The notes: generated by a model from the sequence alone, not told the origin. A stretch of DNA of 6,522 nucleotides from CAIYHK01 sp964638795 (GCA_964638795.1 CAZXAX010000078.1:1-6522); one strand, 5' to 3'; positions 1 through 6,065 are shown, numbered from the stretch's first letter. Numbers and translations are program-made.

Positions 1-569
1 TTCTTCGCGTCAGTGTCCATCTCGGCGTAAGTGACTGTCGAGTTTTCGGGGATAAATAGTTGGTCGTAGCCAAAACCATTCGATCCGTGTTCAGCGGTAG
101 CAATGTCTCCCGGCAACACACCTTCGGCGATTGTCCATGTGGTCGCCCCGCTTGGATTGGGCCACGCAACCACCATTACAGAACGAAACTCTGCCCGCCG
201 ATTCAGTTCGCCATGCAAACGTTGCAACAGCAACGCACGATTGGCCGCGTCGCGATTACTTCCATCGGCACGGATTTCATCCCCCGCGAACCGAGCACTG
301 TGCACACCGGGCGCACCGTTTAAGGCCACAACAAACAGCCCCGTGTCGTCAGCGAGAGCTGGCTTTTGTGTTGCGTTCATTATCGCCAGTGCTTTCAACT
401 TGGCGTTCCCGACCAATGTGTCGGCATTTTCATCAACATCGGGGACTTCATTGAGCCCTGGGCGCGGCAACAGCTTGCATTCCGGCATCAAGACAGTGAA
501 TATCTCCTCAATTTCCGCAACTTTATGCAAATTGGCTGATGCCAGAACTAGCTCGAGTTGCTGTGACAT
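1..569 (-). CDS. rdgB: XTP/dITP pyrophosphatase (RdgB/HAM1), C-terminus cut by window edge
   Basis: Cytosolic house-cleaning enzyme that hydrolyses non-canonical purine triphosphates (dITP, XTP, ITP) to the monophosphate and pyrophosphate, keeping them out of DNA and RNA. The minus strand reads 189 codons from ATG at 569-567 and is still open at the left edge. Family motifs appear in order: the N-terminal S-x-N-x-x-K nucleotide-binding loop (S11, N13, K16), ADDTGL at 73-78 with the expected catalytic Asp75, PGVHSARFAG at 87-96, and GSNGFGYDQLF at 162-172. It stops at TYAEMDTDAK, so only the last 10-20 residues of a roughly 200-residue family are missing, including the SHR-type C-terminal motif. 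It starts 21 bases after the rph stop, and the pairing of rph with rdgB is common in bacteria. Only a weak GGAA lies upstream of the start. Identity is secure; specificity is known from the family. Confidence -1.
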   Translation of the reverse strand, partial: MSQQLELVLASANLHKVAEIEEIFTVLMPECKLLPRPGLNEVPDVDENADTLVGNAKLKALAIMNATQKPALADDTGLFVVALNGAPGVHSARFAGDEIRADGSNRDAANRALLLQRLHGELNRRAEFRSVMVVAWPNPSGATTWTIAEGVLPGDIATAEHGSNGFGYDQLFIPENSTVTYAEMDTDAK

Positions 570-590
570 GGAGAAGTTCCGCGCAGTTTC

Positions 591-1352
591 CTAGCGTCCA
601 AGTTGGCGCGGTGCAGGAGCGTTTGCGAGCAAGCTGGATTGCAGATCAAAGATCTGCCCCAGGCCATGGGATGCAAGCTCCAATAGCGAATCCAATTCCT
701 CACGACTAAACGCCAAACCTTCTGCAGTGCCTTGCACCTCTACAAACTTTGCATCGCCACTTGCTTTGGATTTCAACATCACCACATTCATGTCAACTTC
801 TGCTGACGAGTCTTCAACGTAGGGAAGATCAAGAACCGGCACTCCGTTATGGATGCCGACGCTGATAGCGCCACAAAATGAATGCAATGGGTGAGACGAA
901 ATCAAGCCCTCTTGATGCACTCTTGACAGTGCGTCGTGCAAAGCAACATAGCCACCAACGATGCTCGCAGTGCGGGTGCCGCCATCGGCTTGAAGTACGT
1001 CACAGTCCACCACCACTTGTCGTTCACCGAGAGCCACCATGTCGCAAGCGGCTCGCAAAGAACGGCCGATCAGGCGCTGAATCTCCACCGTGCGCCCTGA
1101 CTGCTTGCCCTTGGCTGCCTCGCGATCAACACGCTCTGGAGACGACCCAGGCAACATCGAATACTCAGCAGTGACCCAGCCTTTATTGGTGCCCTTCATC
1201 CATCGCGGCACATCTTCATCCACGCTTGCCGTGCACAACACCCGCGTTTTGCCAAAGCTGACCAGCACCGAGCCCGCAGCCATTTCGGTGAAATCGCGTT
1301 GGATTTCTAAAGGTCTCAATTGATTCGGTTGACGGCCATCGGGTCTAGACAT
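591..1352 (-). CDS. rph: Ribonuclease PH
   Basis: Phosphorolytic 3'-5' exoribonuclease that trims nucleotides downstream of the CCA end of tRNA precursors, using phosphate and releasing nucleoside diphosphates; it normally works as a hexamer in the cytoplasm. The 253-residue product has the usual full length. Visible signatures are RPDGR (3-7), RPLEIQRDFTEMAAGSVLVS (13-32), the conserved GWVTAEYSMLP (58-68), and the arginine-rich stretch ERVDREAAKGKQSGRTVEIQ (73-92). VVVDCDVLQADGGTRTASI (113-131) contains the phosphate-binding R127 region, and EVDMNVVM (185-192) carries the metal-binding Asp region. The ATG at 1352-1350 puts the family-typical RPDGR right at the N-terminus. It lies 21 bases after murI and 21 bases before rdgB on the same strand, so co-transcription is likely. 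No good ribosome binding site is visible. The murI-rph-rdgB order matches mycobacteria, from memory. Confidence -1.
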   Translation of the reverse strand: MSRPDGRQPNQLRPLEIQRDFTEMAAGSVLVSFGKTRVLCTASVDEDVPRWMKGTNKGWVTAEYSMLPGSSPERVDREAAKGKQSGRTVEIQRLIGRSLRAACDMVALGERQVVVDCDVLQADGGTRTASIVGGYVALHDALSRVHQEGLISSHPLHSFCGAISVGIHNGVPVLDLPYVEDSSAEVDMNVVMLKSKASGDAKFVEVQGTAEGLAFSREELDSLLELASHGLGQIFDLQSSLLANAPAPRQLGR

Positions 1353-1373
1353 ATTTCAAAGTTACTCGCTTGA

Positions 1374-2180
1374 TCATTTTCCAGGTGCCCACAACTTCGC
1401 ATCGGACAACTCCGGTCCGAGAAGTCGTCGCCCAAGATCAGCGAACCAAGAAACATCACCTGAAGACAAAAACGTGTGCTCGCCGCGCTTGGTCTCACTC
1501 GAAACAAGACCCGCATCCATAAGGGCCTTGCGCACAGCAAACGCTGTTTCATCCGCAGAACTAACGAGCACAACATTTGGGCCCATGACTTCACTGATTA
1601 CTCGGGCCAGATAGGGGTAATGGGTGCAACCAAGTAGCAGGGCGTCCACGTTCGCTGCGCGTACCGGCGCAAGCAGCCGTTCGGCGAGCACCATGACTTC
1701 ATCTCCAGTTGTTTGTCCACGTTCAACAAACTCAACAAAACCTGGGCACGCCGCACTTGTGAGCGCAACGTCAGCCCCAGTGGCTGCCACTGCTCGCACG
1801 TAGGCGCCAGATGAAACCGTGCCGACGGTGCCGATTACTCCAACGTTCTTGTTGCGGGTCGCTTGTACTAAAGACCGAGCGCCAGGATTAATTACCTCGA
1901 GAACTGGCACTGGCATCTCTTTCACCAGCGCGTCATATGCAACCGCCGATGCAGTGTTGCATGCAACGACAATCGCCTTTGCGTCAAAGTCGCGCACCAG
2001 ACTCCATGCGATTTCAATTGCATATCCCCGAACCTCGTCCGCGGGCTTGGAGCCGTACGGATACCTTCCGGTGTCGCCGACATAAACGAGATCCTCGTTT
2101 GGCATTAGGTCAATCAACGCCCGCGCAACGGTGAGGCCACCGAAGCCGGAGTCAAACATGCCAATCGGCCGATGCGCCAT
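1374..2180 (-). CDS. murI: Glutamate racemase
   Basis: Cofactor-independent racemase that makes D-glutamate from L-glutamate for the peptidoglycan stem peptide, where MurD adds it to UDP-MurNAc-L-Ala. The 268 residues match the usual length. Key motifs are IGMFDSGFGGLTV (6-18, with Asp10), YVGDTGRYPYG (33-43), VVACNTASA (71-79, catalytic Cys74) and LLGCTHYPYL (182-191, catalytic Cys185 followed by the conserved His). Both catalytic cysteines of the two-base mechanism are present, so the enzyme should be active. The start at 2180-2178 gives MAHRPIGMFDSG, the normal distance to the first motif. The gene begins 14 bases after the cysM stop and has no recognisable Shine-Dalgarno; translational coupling or SD-independent initiation is likely. 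In mycobacteria a rhomboid-type protease gene sits between cysM and murI (from memory); here it is absent. Confidence -1.
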   Translation of the reverse strand: MAHRPIGMFDSGFGGLTVARALIDLMPNEDLVYVGDTGRYPYGSKPADEVRGYAIEIAWSLVRDFDAKAIVVACNTASAVAYDALVKEMPVPVLEVINPGARSLVQATRNKNVGVIGTVGTVSSGAYVRAVAATGADVALTSAACPGFVEFVERGQTTGDEVMVLAERLLAPVRAANVDALLLGCTHYPYLARVISEVMGPNVVLVSSADETAFAVRKALMDAGLVSSETKRGEHTFLSSGDVSWFADLGRRLLGPELSDAKLWAPGK

Positions 2181-2194
2181 GGCAGCAAGATTAC

Positions 2195-3145
2195 TTAGAA
2201 ATAAATGATCTTCTCGGCTGCAGCTTCGGCGTCATCCAGATTGGCCGTATATGCACCTGTTGACAAGTACTTCCACCCACCGTCACAGACGATGAACACA
2301 ATTGTTCCCGACTCGATGCTTGCCGCCATCTTTGCTGCACCAGCGAGTGATGCACCAGTGCTGATGCCAGCAAAAATGCCGCACTCGTTCACAATTCGCC
2401 GTGTCCATTCGATGGATTCACGAGGGCGCACGACGCGCTTGCGATCCAGGATGTCGTAACCGTGCCAGTTCTCAAACACCGGCGGTATGTAACCATCATC
2501 AAGATTGCGCAGACCTTCAACGGTCTCCCCCAGCGGAGGTTCCACAGCAACAATTTGAATTTCTGGATTTTGTTCCTTCAGGAAGCGACCCGTACCCATC
2601 AAAGTTCCACTAGTGCCAAGACCAGCAACAAAGTGCGTGATCTCTGGGCAGTCGCGCCAGATTTCAGGACCAGTGGTTTGGTAGTGAGCAGTGGGATTGG
2701 CATCGTTTGCGTATTGGTAGAGAAAGCACCACTCTGGGTGTTCTTCTGCCATCACCTTGGCACGCGCAACTGCACCGTTGCTGCCTTCTTCGCCAGGCGT
2801 GAGAATTATCTCGGCGCCAAACACTTCCAGCATCTGGCGACGTTCGATAGACACACTGGTTGGCATCATGATCGTGATCGGATAGCCCTTGATCTTGGCA
2901 ATTGCTGCCAATGCGATTCCGGTGTTGCCTGACGATGGCTCCAAGATTCGCTGACCCGGCTTCAAGCGTCCATTTTTCTCAGCGTCTTCGATCATCGATT
3001 TCGCGATGCGATCCTTCACCGAGCCGAACGGATTCTGATTCTCCAACTTTGCGATCAGACGAACATTCGGGTTCGGTGACAGATTCGAGACGTCCACCAT
3101 TGGCGTGTTGCCAATCAGGTCAAGAATCGATTCGCTGGGGATCAT
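2195..3145 (-). CDS. cysM: PLP-dependent cysteine synthase, CysM type (possibly O-phosphoserine/CysO-dependent)
   Basis: Fold-type II PLP enzyme of the cysteine synthase family, 316 residues. The PLP lysine is K44 in GSVKDR (41-46). The substrate and PLP loop SSGNTG is at 71-76, the phosphate-binding GLGTSGT at 175-181, and ISTGAS at 261-266. The segment GLRNLDDG at 211-218 and the C-terminus WKYLSTGAYxxxLDDAE (291-307) resemble mycobacterial CysM. That enzyme uses O-phosphoserine and a thiocarboxylated sulfur carrier, CysO; its arginine in the LRN segment reads phosphoserine, and R213 here is the likely counterpart. I recognise this by recall, not alignment. The neighbour mec supports the CysO route, but no cysO is present. 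An ordinary O-acetylserine sulfhydrylase cannot be excluded. Start is ATG at 3145-3143, with only a weak GAAAG upstream. The gene is followed closely by murI. Confidence -1.
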   Translation of the reverse strand: MIPSESILDLIGNTPMVDVSNLSPNPNVRLIAKLENQNPFGSVKDRIAKSMIEDAEKNGRLKPGQRILEPSSGNTGIALAAIAKIKGYPITIMMPTSVSIERRQMLEVFGAEIILTPGEEGSNGAVARAKVMAEEHPEWCFLYQYANDANPTAHYQTTGPEIWRDCPEITHFVAGLGTSGTLMGTGRFLKEQNPEIQIVAVEPPLGETVEGLRNLDDGYIPPVFENWHGYDILDRKRVVRPRESIEWTRRIVNECGIFAGISTGASLAGAAKMAASIESGTIVFIVCDGGWKYLSTGAYTANLDDAEAAAEKIIYF

Positions 3146-3167
3146 GCTGGTCTTTCGGGGGCGGGTC

Positions 3168-3211
3168 GGGCTAAATCCGACTAAAGCAATAAGGATTCTA
3201 GCGATTAGCCC
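3168..3211. repeat. Interrupted inverted repeat in the mec-cysM spacer
   Basis: GGGCTAA at 3168-3174 is matched perfectly by TTAGCCC at 3205-3211. Just inside, ATCC at 3175-3178 pairs with GGAT at 3193-3196, leaving an 8-base one-sided bulge and a loop of about 14 bases. In a transcript toward cysM this could form a bulged hairpin of about 11 base pairs ending some 22 bases before the cysM start. No T-run follows on either strand, so it does not look like an intrinsic terminator. It may be a leader structure, an operator half-site pair or chance. It sits in the 128-base gap where cysO would be expected, and no ORF is seen there. Confidence -1.
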
Positions 3212-3273
3212 TGGATTTGCACCGTTTGATCTTGTGCCACCTACAGATTGAGCCTCGCAAAGCCTTATGTGGT

Positions 3274-3678
3274 CTAGGCGACGTTGATTTTCTCTTCGGT
3301 TATCTCGCCATTGACAATGCGAAATGATCTCGGCTCAGGAGTGCCAGATTTCAAGCTGACGATCAGATAGTGCCAGCCAGGGTCCGGCGCTTGAGCAACG
3401 TCCGTGGCGCTCGGATACGCCTCGGAATGCGTGTGACTGTGCATCACTCCTAAGACTTCAAGGCCGTCCTTTTCCGCCGCAATTTCCGCTATCAGATGCT
3501 CCTTTGGATCAATCGTGTAGACCTTGGCGCTCGCTGCGATATTCGTGCACGGCACAAATCGGTCGATTCGATCGCTACCTGGCGCCCCGATCATCAGGCC
3601 ACAAACCTCTAACGGATACCCGGCAACAGCGTGCTCGCCCATTGCAGCAACTATGTCGGCAGGAATCACAATCATCAC
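3274..3678 (-). CDS. mec: JAMM/MPN zinc metallopeptidase, Mec+ type (M67 family)
   Basis: Zinc metallopeptidase of the JAMM (JAB1/MPN/Mov34) family, 134 residues. In mycobacteria the counterpart Mec+ removes the newly made cysteine from the C-terminus of the carrier CysO after CysM has attached it. The signature is complete: a catalytic Glu24 in YPLEVCGLMIG (21-31), then H80-x-H82-x7-S90-x2-D93 within HSHTHSEAYPSATD. EAYPS and the C-terminal RIVNGEITEE resemble the mycobacterial protein. The start is ambiguous: GTG at 3678-3676 is followed directly by ATG at 3675-3673, and neither has a Shine-Dalgarno. The gene diverges from smpB across 40 bases and precedes cysM by 128 bases. The gene name follows the mycobacterial usage. 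Without a local CysO, the true substrate is an inference; another ubiquitin-like carrier of the MoaD/ThiS type is possible. Confidence -1.
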   Translation of the reverse strand: MMIVIPADIVAAMGEHAVAGYPLEVCGLMIGAPGSDRIDRFVPCTNIAASAKVYTIDPKEHLIAEIAAEKDGLEVLGVMHSHTHSEAYPSATDVAQAPDPGWHYLIVSLKSGTPEPRSFRIVNGEITEEKINVA

Positions 3679-3683
3679 CCGAT

Positions 3684-3701
3684 AAGGCTACAAGTAGCCT
3701 T
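3684..3701. repeat. Perfect 18-base palindrome between mec and smpB
   Basis: AAGGCTAC at 3684-3691 is the exact reverse complement of GTAGCCTT at 3694-3701, with a 2-base centre. It occupies almost half of the 40-base divergent spacer and lies 5 bases upstream of the mec start and 17 bases upstream of the smpB start. A second, shorter palindrome (CTTG-G-CAAG, 3699-3707) overlaps its right edge. The position would suit an operator controlling one or both genes, or a short hairpin in the 5' end of either transcript. I do not recognise the motif as that of a known regulator family. The inverted repeat is certain; a regulatory role is a guess. Confidence -1.
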
Positions 3702-3718
3702 GGCAAGCCCGAATAACC

Positions 3719-4192
3719 ATGAAAAAGCAATCTTCCACTTTGGCCAGCAACCGCAAGGCACGTCACGACTTCACCATCCTCGAGGTGGTTGAAGCTGGAA
3801 TCGTGCTGTCTGGAAGCGAAGTCAAGAGTCTTCGCACTGGCCAGGTGCAGCTTGCGGACTCCTACGCTCGCATGCACAACGGTGAACTATGGCTAGAGGG
3901 TGTGCACGTGGCGCCATATCAATTCGCACACGGTGTGGGAGCTCACGATCCAAACCGACCGCGCAAACTACTGCTTCACGCTTCGGAACTTCAGCATCTC
4001 TCTGACCGCGTAGCGCGTGAACGCTTAACAATCGTGCCGCTGTCGATTTACTTAAAAGATGGCCGCGTAAAAGTTGAAGTGGCACTTGCCCGCGGCAAAC
4101 GTCGCGAGGATAAACGCCAAGACATCGCCAAGCGCGACGTGGAACGAGAAATTCAGCGCAACTTAGGTCGCCAGGAAAAGGGCAAGATCTAA
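3719..4192 (+). CDS. smpB: SsrA-binding protein SmpB
   Basis: Small basic protein that binds the tRNA-like domain of tmRNA, brings it to ribosomes stalled without a stop codon and mimics the missing anticodon stem. The 157 residues match the usual length of about 150-165. Family motifs are SNRKARHDFTILE (10-22), the conserved AGIVLSGSEVKSLR (26-39), GVHVAPY (61-67), PNRPRKLLLH (78-87) and the late basic GKRREDKRQDIAKRD (126-140), in which a more usual GKK-x-x-DKR form is GKRREDKR. The basic C-terminal tail, which enters the mRNA channel, runs to 157. ATG at 3719 is the first start in frame and places the NRKARHD motif normally; no Shine-Dalgarno is seen. Its partner ssrA lies about 2 kb downstream on the same strand, with the reductase and Cys-rich genes between. 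The stop overlaps the convergent reductase stop by 4 bases, with no hairpin terminator visible. Confidence -1.
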   Translation: MKKQSSTLASNRKARHDFTILEVVEAGIVLSGSEVKSLRTGQVQLADSYARMHNGELWLEGVHVAPYQFAHGVGAHDPNRPRKLLLHASELQHLSDRVARERLTIVPLSIYLKDGRVKVEVALARGKRREDKRQDIAKRDVEREIQRNLGRQEKGKI

Positions 4193-5868
4193 ATCAATTT
4201 TGATGTGTCGCCATTCGCAGCACTGATCGCTGCAAGCCAAGTCTTGTAGCCACCATTCACATTGCGTGCTTTAACTCCACTCTCGTGAAGCAGCGATGCA
4301 GCAGTGTGACCGCGTTGACCAACTTGGCAATAGACCACGAACGGACCAGGGCCGAGAGAATCAAGTCGCTCGCGTAGCTCATCTAGCGGCACATTGATGT
4401 CACCAGGGATATGCCCGGCGATGTGTTCAGTTTCGGTGCGCACATCGAGAAGTTTCCAACCTTGACCCAGAGCGGTATCGATTTCCAGAGGGTCAATCAC
4501 GTCACAGTCACCAGTGAGAACATTCTCTGCCATGTACCCGAGCATGTTCACTGGATCTTTGGCTGATGAAAATGGTGGCGCATAAGCGAGTTCAAGATCG
4601 GCAAGCTCCACCGCTTTCACACCAGCCGACATCGCTGTTGCAAGAATGTCGATTCGCTTATCGACTCCAGATCCACCAACTGCTTGAGCGCCAAGGATTG
4701 TGCCGTCGTACGGGTCAAAAAGCATCTTGATAGTCATCTGCTCTGCGCCTGGGTAGTAGCTCGCATGATTCATCGGATGAGAGTGCACGCTCTTGAATGC
4801 TCGCCCGACAGCCGTGAGACGCTTCGCATTCCAGCCCGTCATTGCCACCGTTAGAGAAAACACTTTTACGATTGCGGTACCAAGAGACGGTGCAGGTCGC
4901 ACATCGAGTCCTGCGATGTGGTCGGCCACTCTGCGACCTTGTCGGTTTGCCACATTCGCAAGTGCGATCAATGAACTCGCACCACTGACGGAATCAATCT
5001 TTTCCACTGCATCACCGACTGCGTAGATGTCTGGGTCACTTGTTTGACCAGACTCGTTCACAGCGATGCCGCGGTTGGGCCCGATTGCTAGCGACGCCAT
5101 CTCGGCGAGGCGCGTATCTGGGCGCACTCCGATTGAGCCAATAACCAGGGCCGCCGGAATCGCGCGACCGTCGGCTAGCAACACCGCATCGGAAGTGATT
5201 TCAGTGACCGCTACCCCAGTTTCAACGTCAATGTGGTTTTTCTCAAGTTCGGCTCGAACCAAAATTGCCAACTCGGGATCCAACGGAGTGAGAACTTGAT
5301 CTGCAGCCTCAACCACGGTGACCTTGATTCCCGAATGCGACAGATTCTCTGCCGTCTCAAGGCCGATAAAACCCGCACCAATTACAACTGCGGTGGCAGG
5401 TGATGCTGCAACATCGGCGTGCAATCGAGCGGCATCTTCGACCGTGCGTAACACTCGCACACGGTCAAACCCTGGAATCGGAGGTCGCACAGGGAGCGCC
5501 CCTGGACTTAACACCAACTTGTCATAACCGATCTTTGAATCTGTACCGCTAATTGTGTCGCGGACTGTTACTTCATGAGCCACTGCATCAATGCCGATGA
5601 CTTCTGTGTTCACGCGGACGTCGAGACGAAACCGGTCGTGCAGTCGCTCTGGTGTCTGCAATAACAGATCGCTCTCTTCTTGAATCACGCCACCGACGTA
5701 ATAAGGCAATCCACAGTTGGCATACGAAACGTGGCCTGACTTTTCGATAACCAGTATCTCGACAGACTCGTCTAGCCGACGTAGTCGCGTAGCGGTAGAC
5801 ATTCCTCCAGCTACCCCGCCGACGACTATTACGCGCTTCACAGTTGAGTTGTTTGAATCCACGCTCAT
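4189..5868 (-). CDS. CoA-disulfide/persulfide reductase with C-terminal rhodanese domain
   Basis: FAD- and NAD(P)H-dependent single-cysteine disulfide reductase fused to a rhodanese, 559 residues. Related fusions reduce CoA disulfide, CoA persulfide or polysulfide, releasing sulfide and handling sulfane sulfur in the cytoplasm. The FAD Rossmann motif is GGVAGG (17-22). The active site is SYANCGLPYYVGG (48-60) with Cys52. The NAD(P)H motif GAGFIGLETAE is at 164-174, and the second FAD motif IYAVGDA at 281-287. The dimerisation domain covers about 330-450 and includes YYPGAEQMTIK (371-381). The rhodanese covers about 465-545: LLDVRTETEHIAGHIPGDIN, then the catalytic loop YCQVGQRGH with Cys514. 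I chose ATG at 5868-5866 because it puts the GGVAGG loop 17 residues in; an upstream frame extension adds 67 unlike residues over the neighbouring gene. The start lies within a palindromic operator and promoter region. CoA-disulfide versus polysulfide specificity cannot be read from sequence. Confidence -1.
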   Translation of the reverse strand: MSVDSNNSTVKRVIVVGGVAGGMSTATRLRRLDESVEILVIEKSGHVSYANCGLPYYVGGVIQEESDLLLQTPERLHDRFRLDVRVNTEVIGIDAVAHEVTVRDTISGTDSKIGYDKLVLSPGALPVRPPIPGFDRVRVLRTVEDAARLHADVAASPATAVVIGAGFIGLETAENLSHSGIKVTVVEAADQVLTPLDPELAILVRAELEKNHIDVETGVAVTEITSDAVLLADGRAIPAALVIGSIGVRPDTRLAEMASLAIGPNRGIAVNESGQTSDPDIYAVGDAVEKIDSVSGASSLIALANVANRQGRRVADHIAGLDVRPAPSLGTAIVKVFSLTVAMTGWNAKRLTAVGRAFKSVHSHPMNHASYYPGAEQMTIKMLFDPYDGTILGAQAVGGSGVDKRIDILATAMSAGVKAVELADLELAYAPPFSSAKDPVNMLGYMAENVLTGDCDVIDPLEIDTALGQGWKLLDVRTETEHIAGHIPGDINVPLDELRERLDSLGPGPFVVYCQVGQRGHTAASLLHESGVKARNVNGGYKTWLAAISAANGDTSKLI

Positions 5869-5881
5869 GAATATATACCCT
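5853..5881 (+). promoter_or_regulatory. Putative promoter of the Cys-rich small protein gene (leaderless)
   Basis: TTGAAT at 5853-5858 resembles a -35 box (TTGACA). A 17-base spacer follows, then TACCCT at 5876-5881, which fits the actinobacterial TANNNT -10 pattern. A start site about 7 bases on would fall at 5888-5889, on or next to the A of the ATG at 5889. This would give a leaderless transcript, which explains the missing ribosome binding site. The -10 box lies within the palindrome at 5875-5890, so repressor binding should block it. Inference from spacing only. Confidence -1.
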
Positions 5882-5890
5882 AGGGGGTAT
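5875..5890. promoter_or_regulatory. CsoR/CstR-type palindromic operator
   Basis: ATACCC at 5875-5880 and GGGTAT at 5885-5890 are exact reverse complements around a TAGG centre. The shape, a short AT edge with a C-run facing a G-run and a GGGTAT end, is that of operators bound by the CsoR/RcnR family of copper, nickel and persulfide sensors, as I remember for Bacillus subtilis copZA and staphylococcal cst genes. The site overlaps the putative -10 boxes of both flanking genes. Because the reductase-rhodanese is a sulfur-stress enzyme, a persulfide-sensing CstR-like repressor is the best guess, though copper-sensing CsoR is possible. No such repressor gene is in the window. Confidence -1.
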
Positions 5891-5904
5891 GTGCAAACGA
5901 ACAA
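5877..5904 (-). promoter_or_regulatory. Putative promoter of the reductase-rhodanese gene (leaderless)
   Basis: On the minus strand, TTGTTC (5904-5899) is a weak -35 candidate matching the first three bases of TTGACA. After a 16-base spacer, TAGGGT (5882-5877) fits TANNNT. Eight bases separate it from the ATG at 5868-5866, so the transcript would start at or next to the start codon. The -10 is practically the mirror image of the one serving the opposite gene and uses the same palindrome. The -10 and start-codon spacing are the stronger part of this call; the -35 is poor. Confidence -1.
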
Positions 5905-6065
5905 CATGCAACAAATGTGGAAAGCCCGACTGGTCGGGTTGCGGCGCCCACGTAGAACAAGTCCTAGGAGACGTGCCGCAACGCGATCGATGCAATTGTC
6001 GGACCGAAGGTGCGACCGCAAAAGCTCAGCGTGCGGGATTCCTCGCCCGCCTGCGTCGCAGTTAA
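5889..6065 (+). CDS. Small Cys-rich, probably metal-binding protein (58 residues)
   Basis: Short gene read from ATG at 5889 to TAA at 6063-6065. Seven potential ligands stand in a regular pattern: C2, C7, C10, C18, H21, C35 and C37 (C-x4-C-x2-C-x7-C-x2-H-x13-C-x-C). The opening MCKRTTCNKCGKPDWSGCG and the following HVEQVLGDVP look like a widespread family of small uncharacterised bacterial proteins that I recall beginning with TCxxCGKxTWxGCGxHV. The tail ends in a basic, hydrophobic GFLARLRRS. No signal peptide or membrane segment is present, so it is cytoplasmic and probably binds zinc or another thiophilic metal. Its start lies 20 bases from that of the divergent reductase-rhodanese, with a shared operator, which suggests a role linked to sulfane sulfur or metal stress. 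Function is unknown. The AGGGGG before the ATG is too close to serve as a ribosome binding site. Confidence -1.
   Translation: MCKRTTCNKCGKPDWSGCGAHVEQVLGDVPQRDRCNCRTEGATAKAQRAGFLARLRRS

Noticed and set aside
103..594. 163-residue plus-strand open frame.
   Set aside because: It is antisense to rdgB, which shows all family motifs; the plus-strand translation has no recognisable domain.
2462..2932. 156-residue plus-strand open frame.
   Set aside because: Shadow of cysM, which has complete PLP-enzyme motifs on the minus strand.
3146..3273. Remnant of cysO.
   Set aside because: The minus-strand frames I translated contain early stops and no Gly-Gly ending or beta-grasp-like pattern.
5882..5888. 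AGGGGG as a Shine-Dalgarno for the Cys-rich gene.
   Set aside because: It sits directly against the ATG, too close for ribosome use; the G-run is better explained as an operator half-site.
5588..5995. 135-residue minus-strand open frame.
   Set aside because: Overlaps the reductase N-terminus in another frame and has an Arg/Ser-rich composition typical of a shadow.
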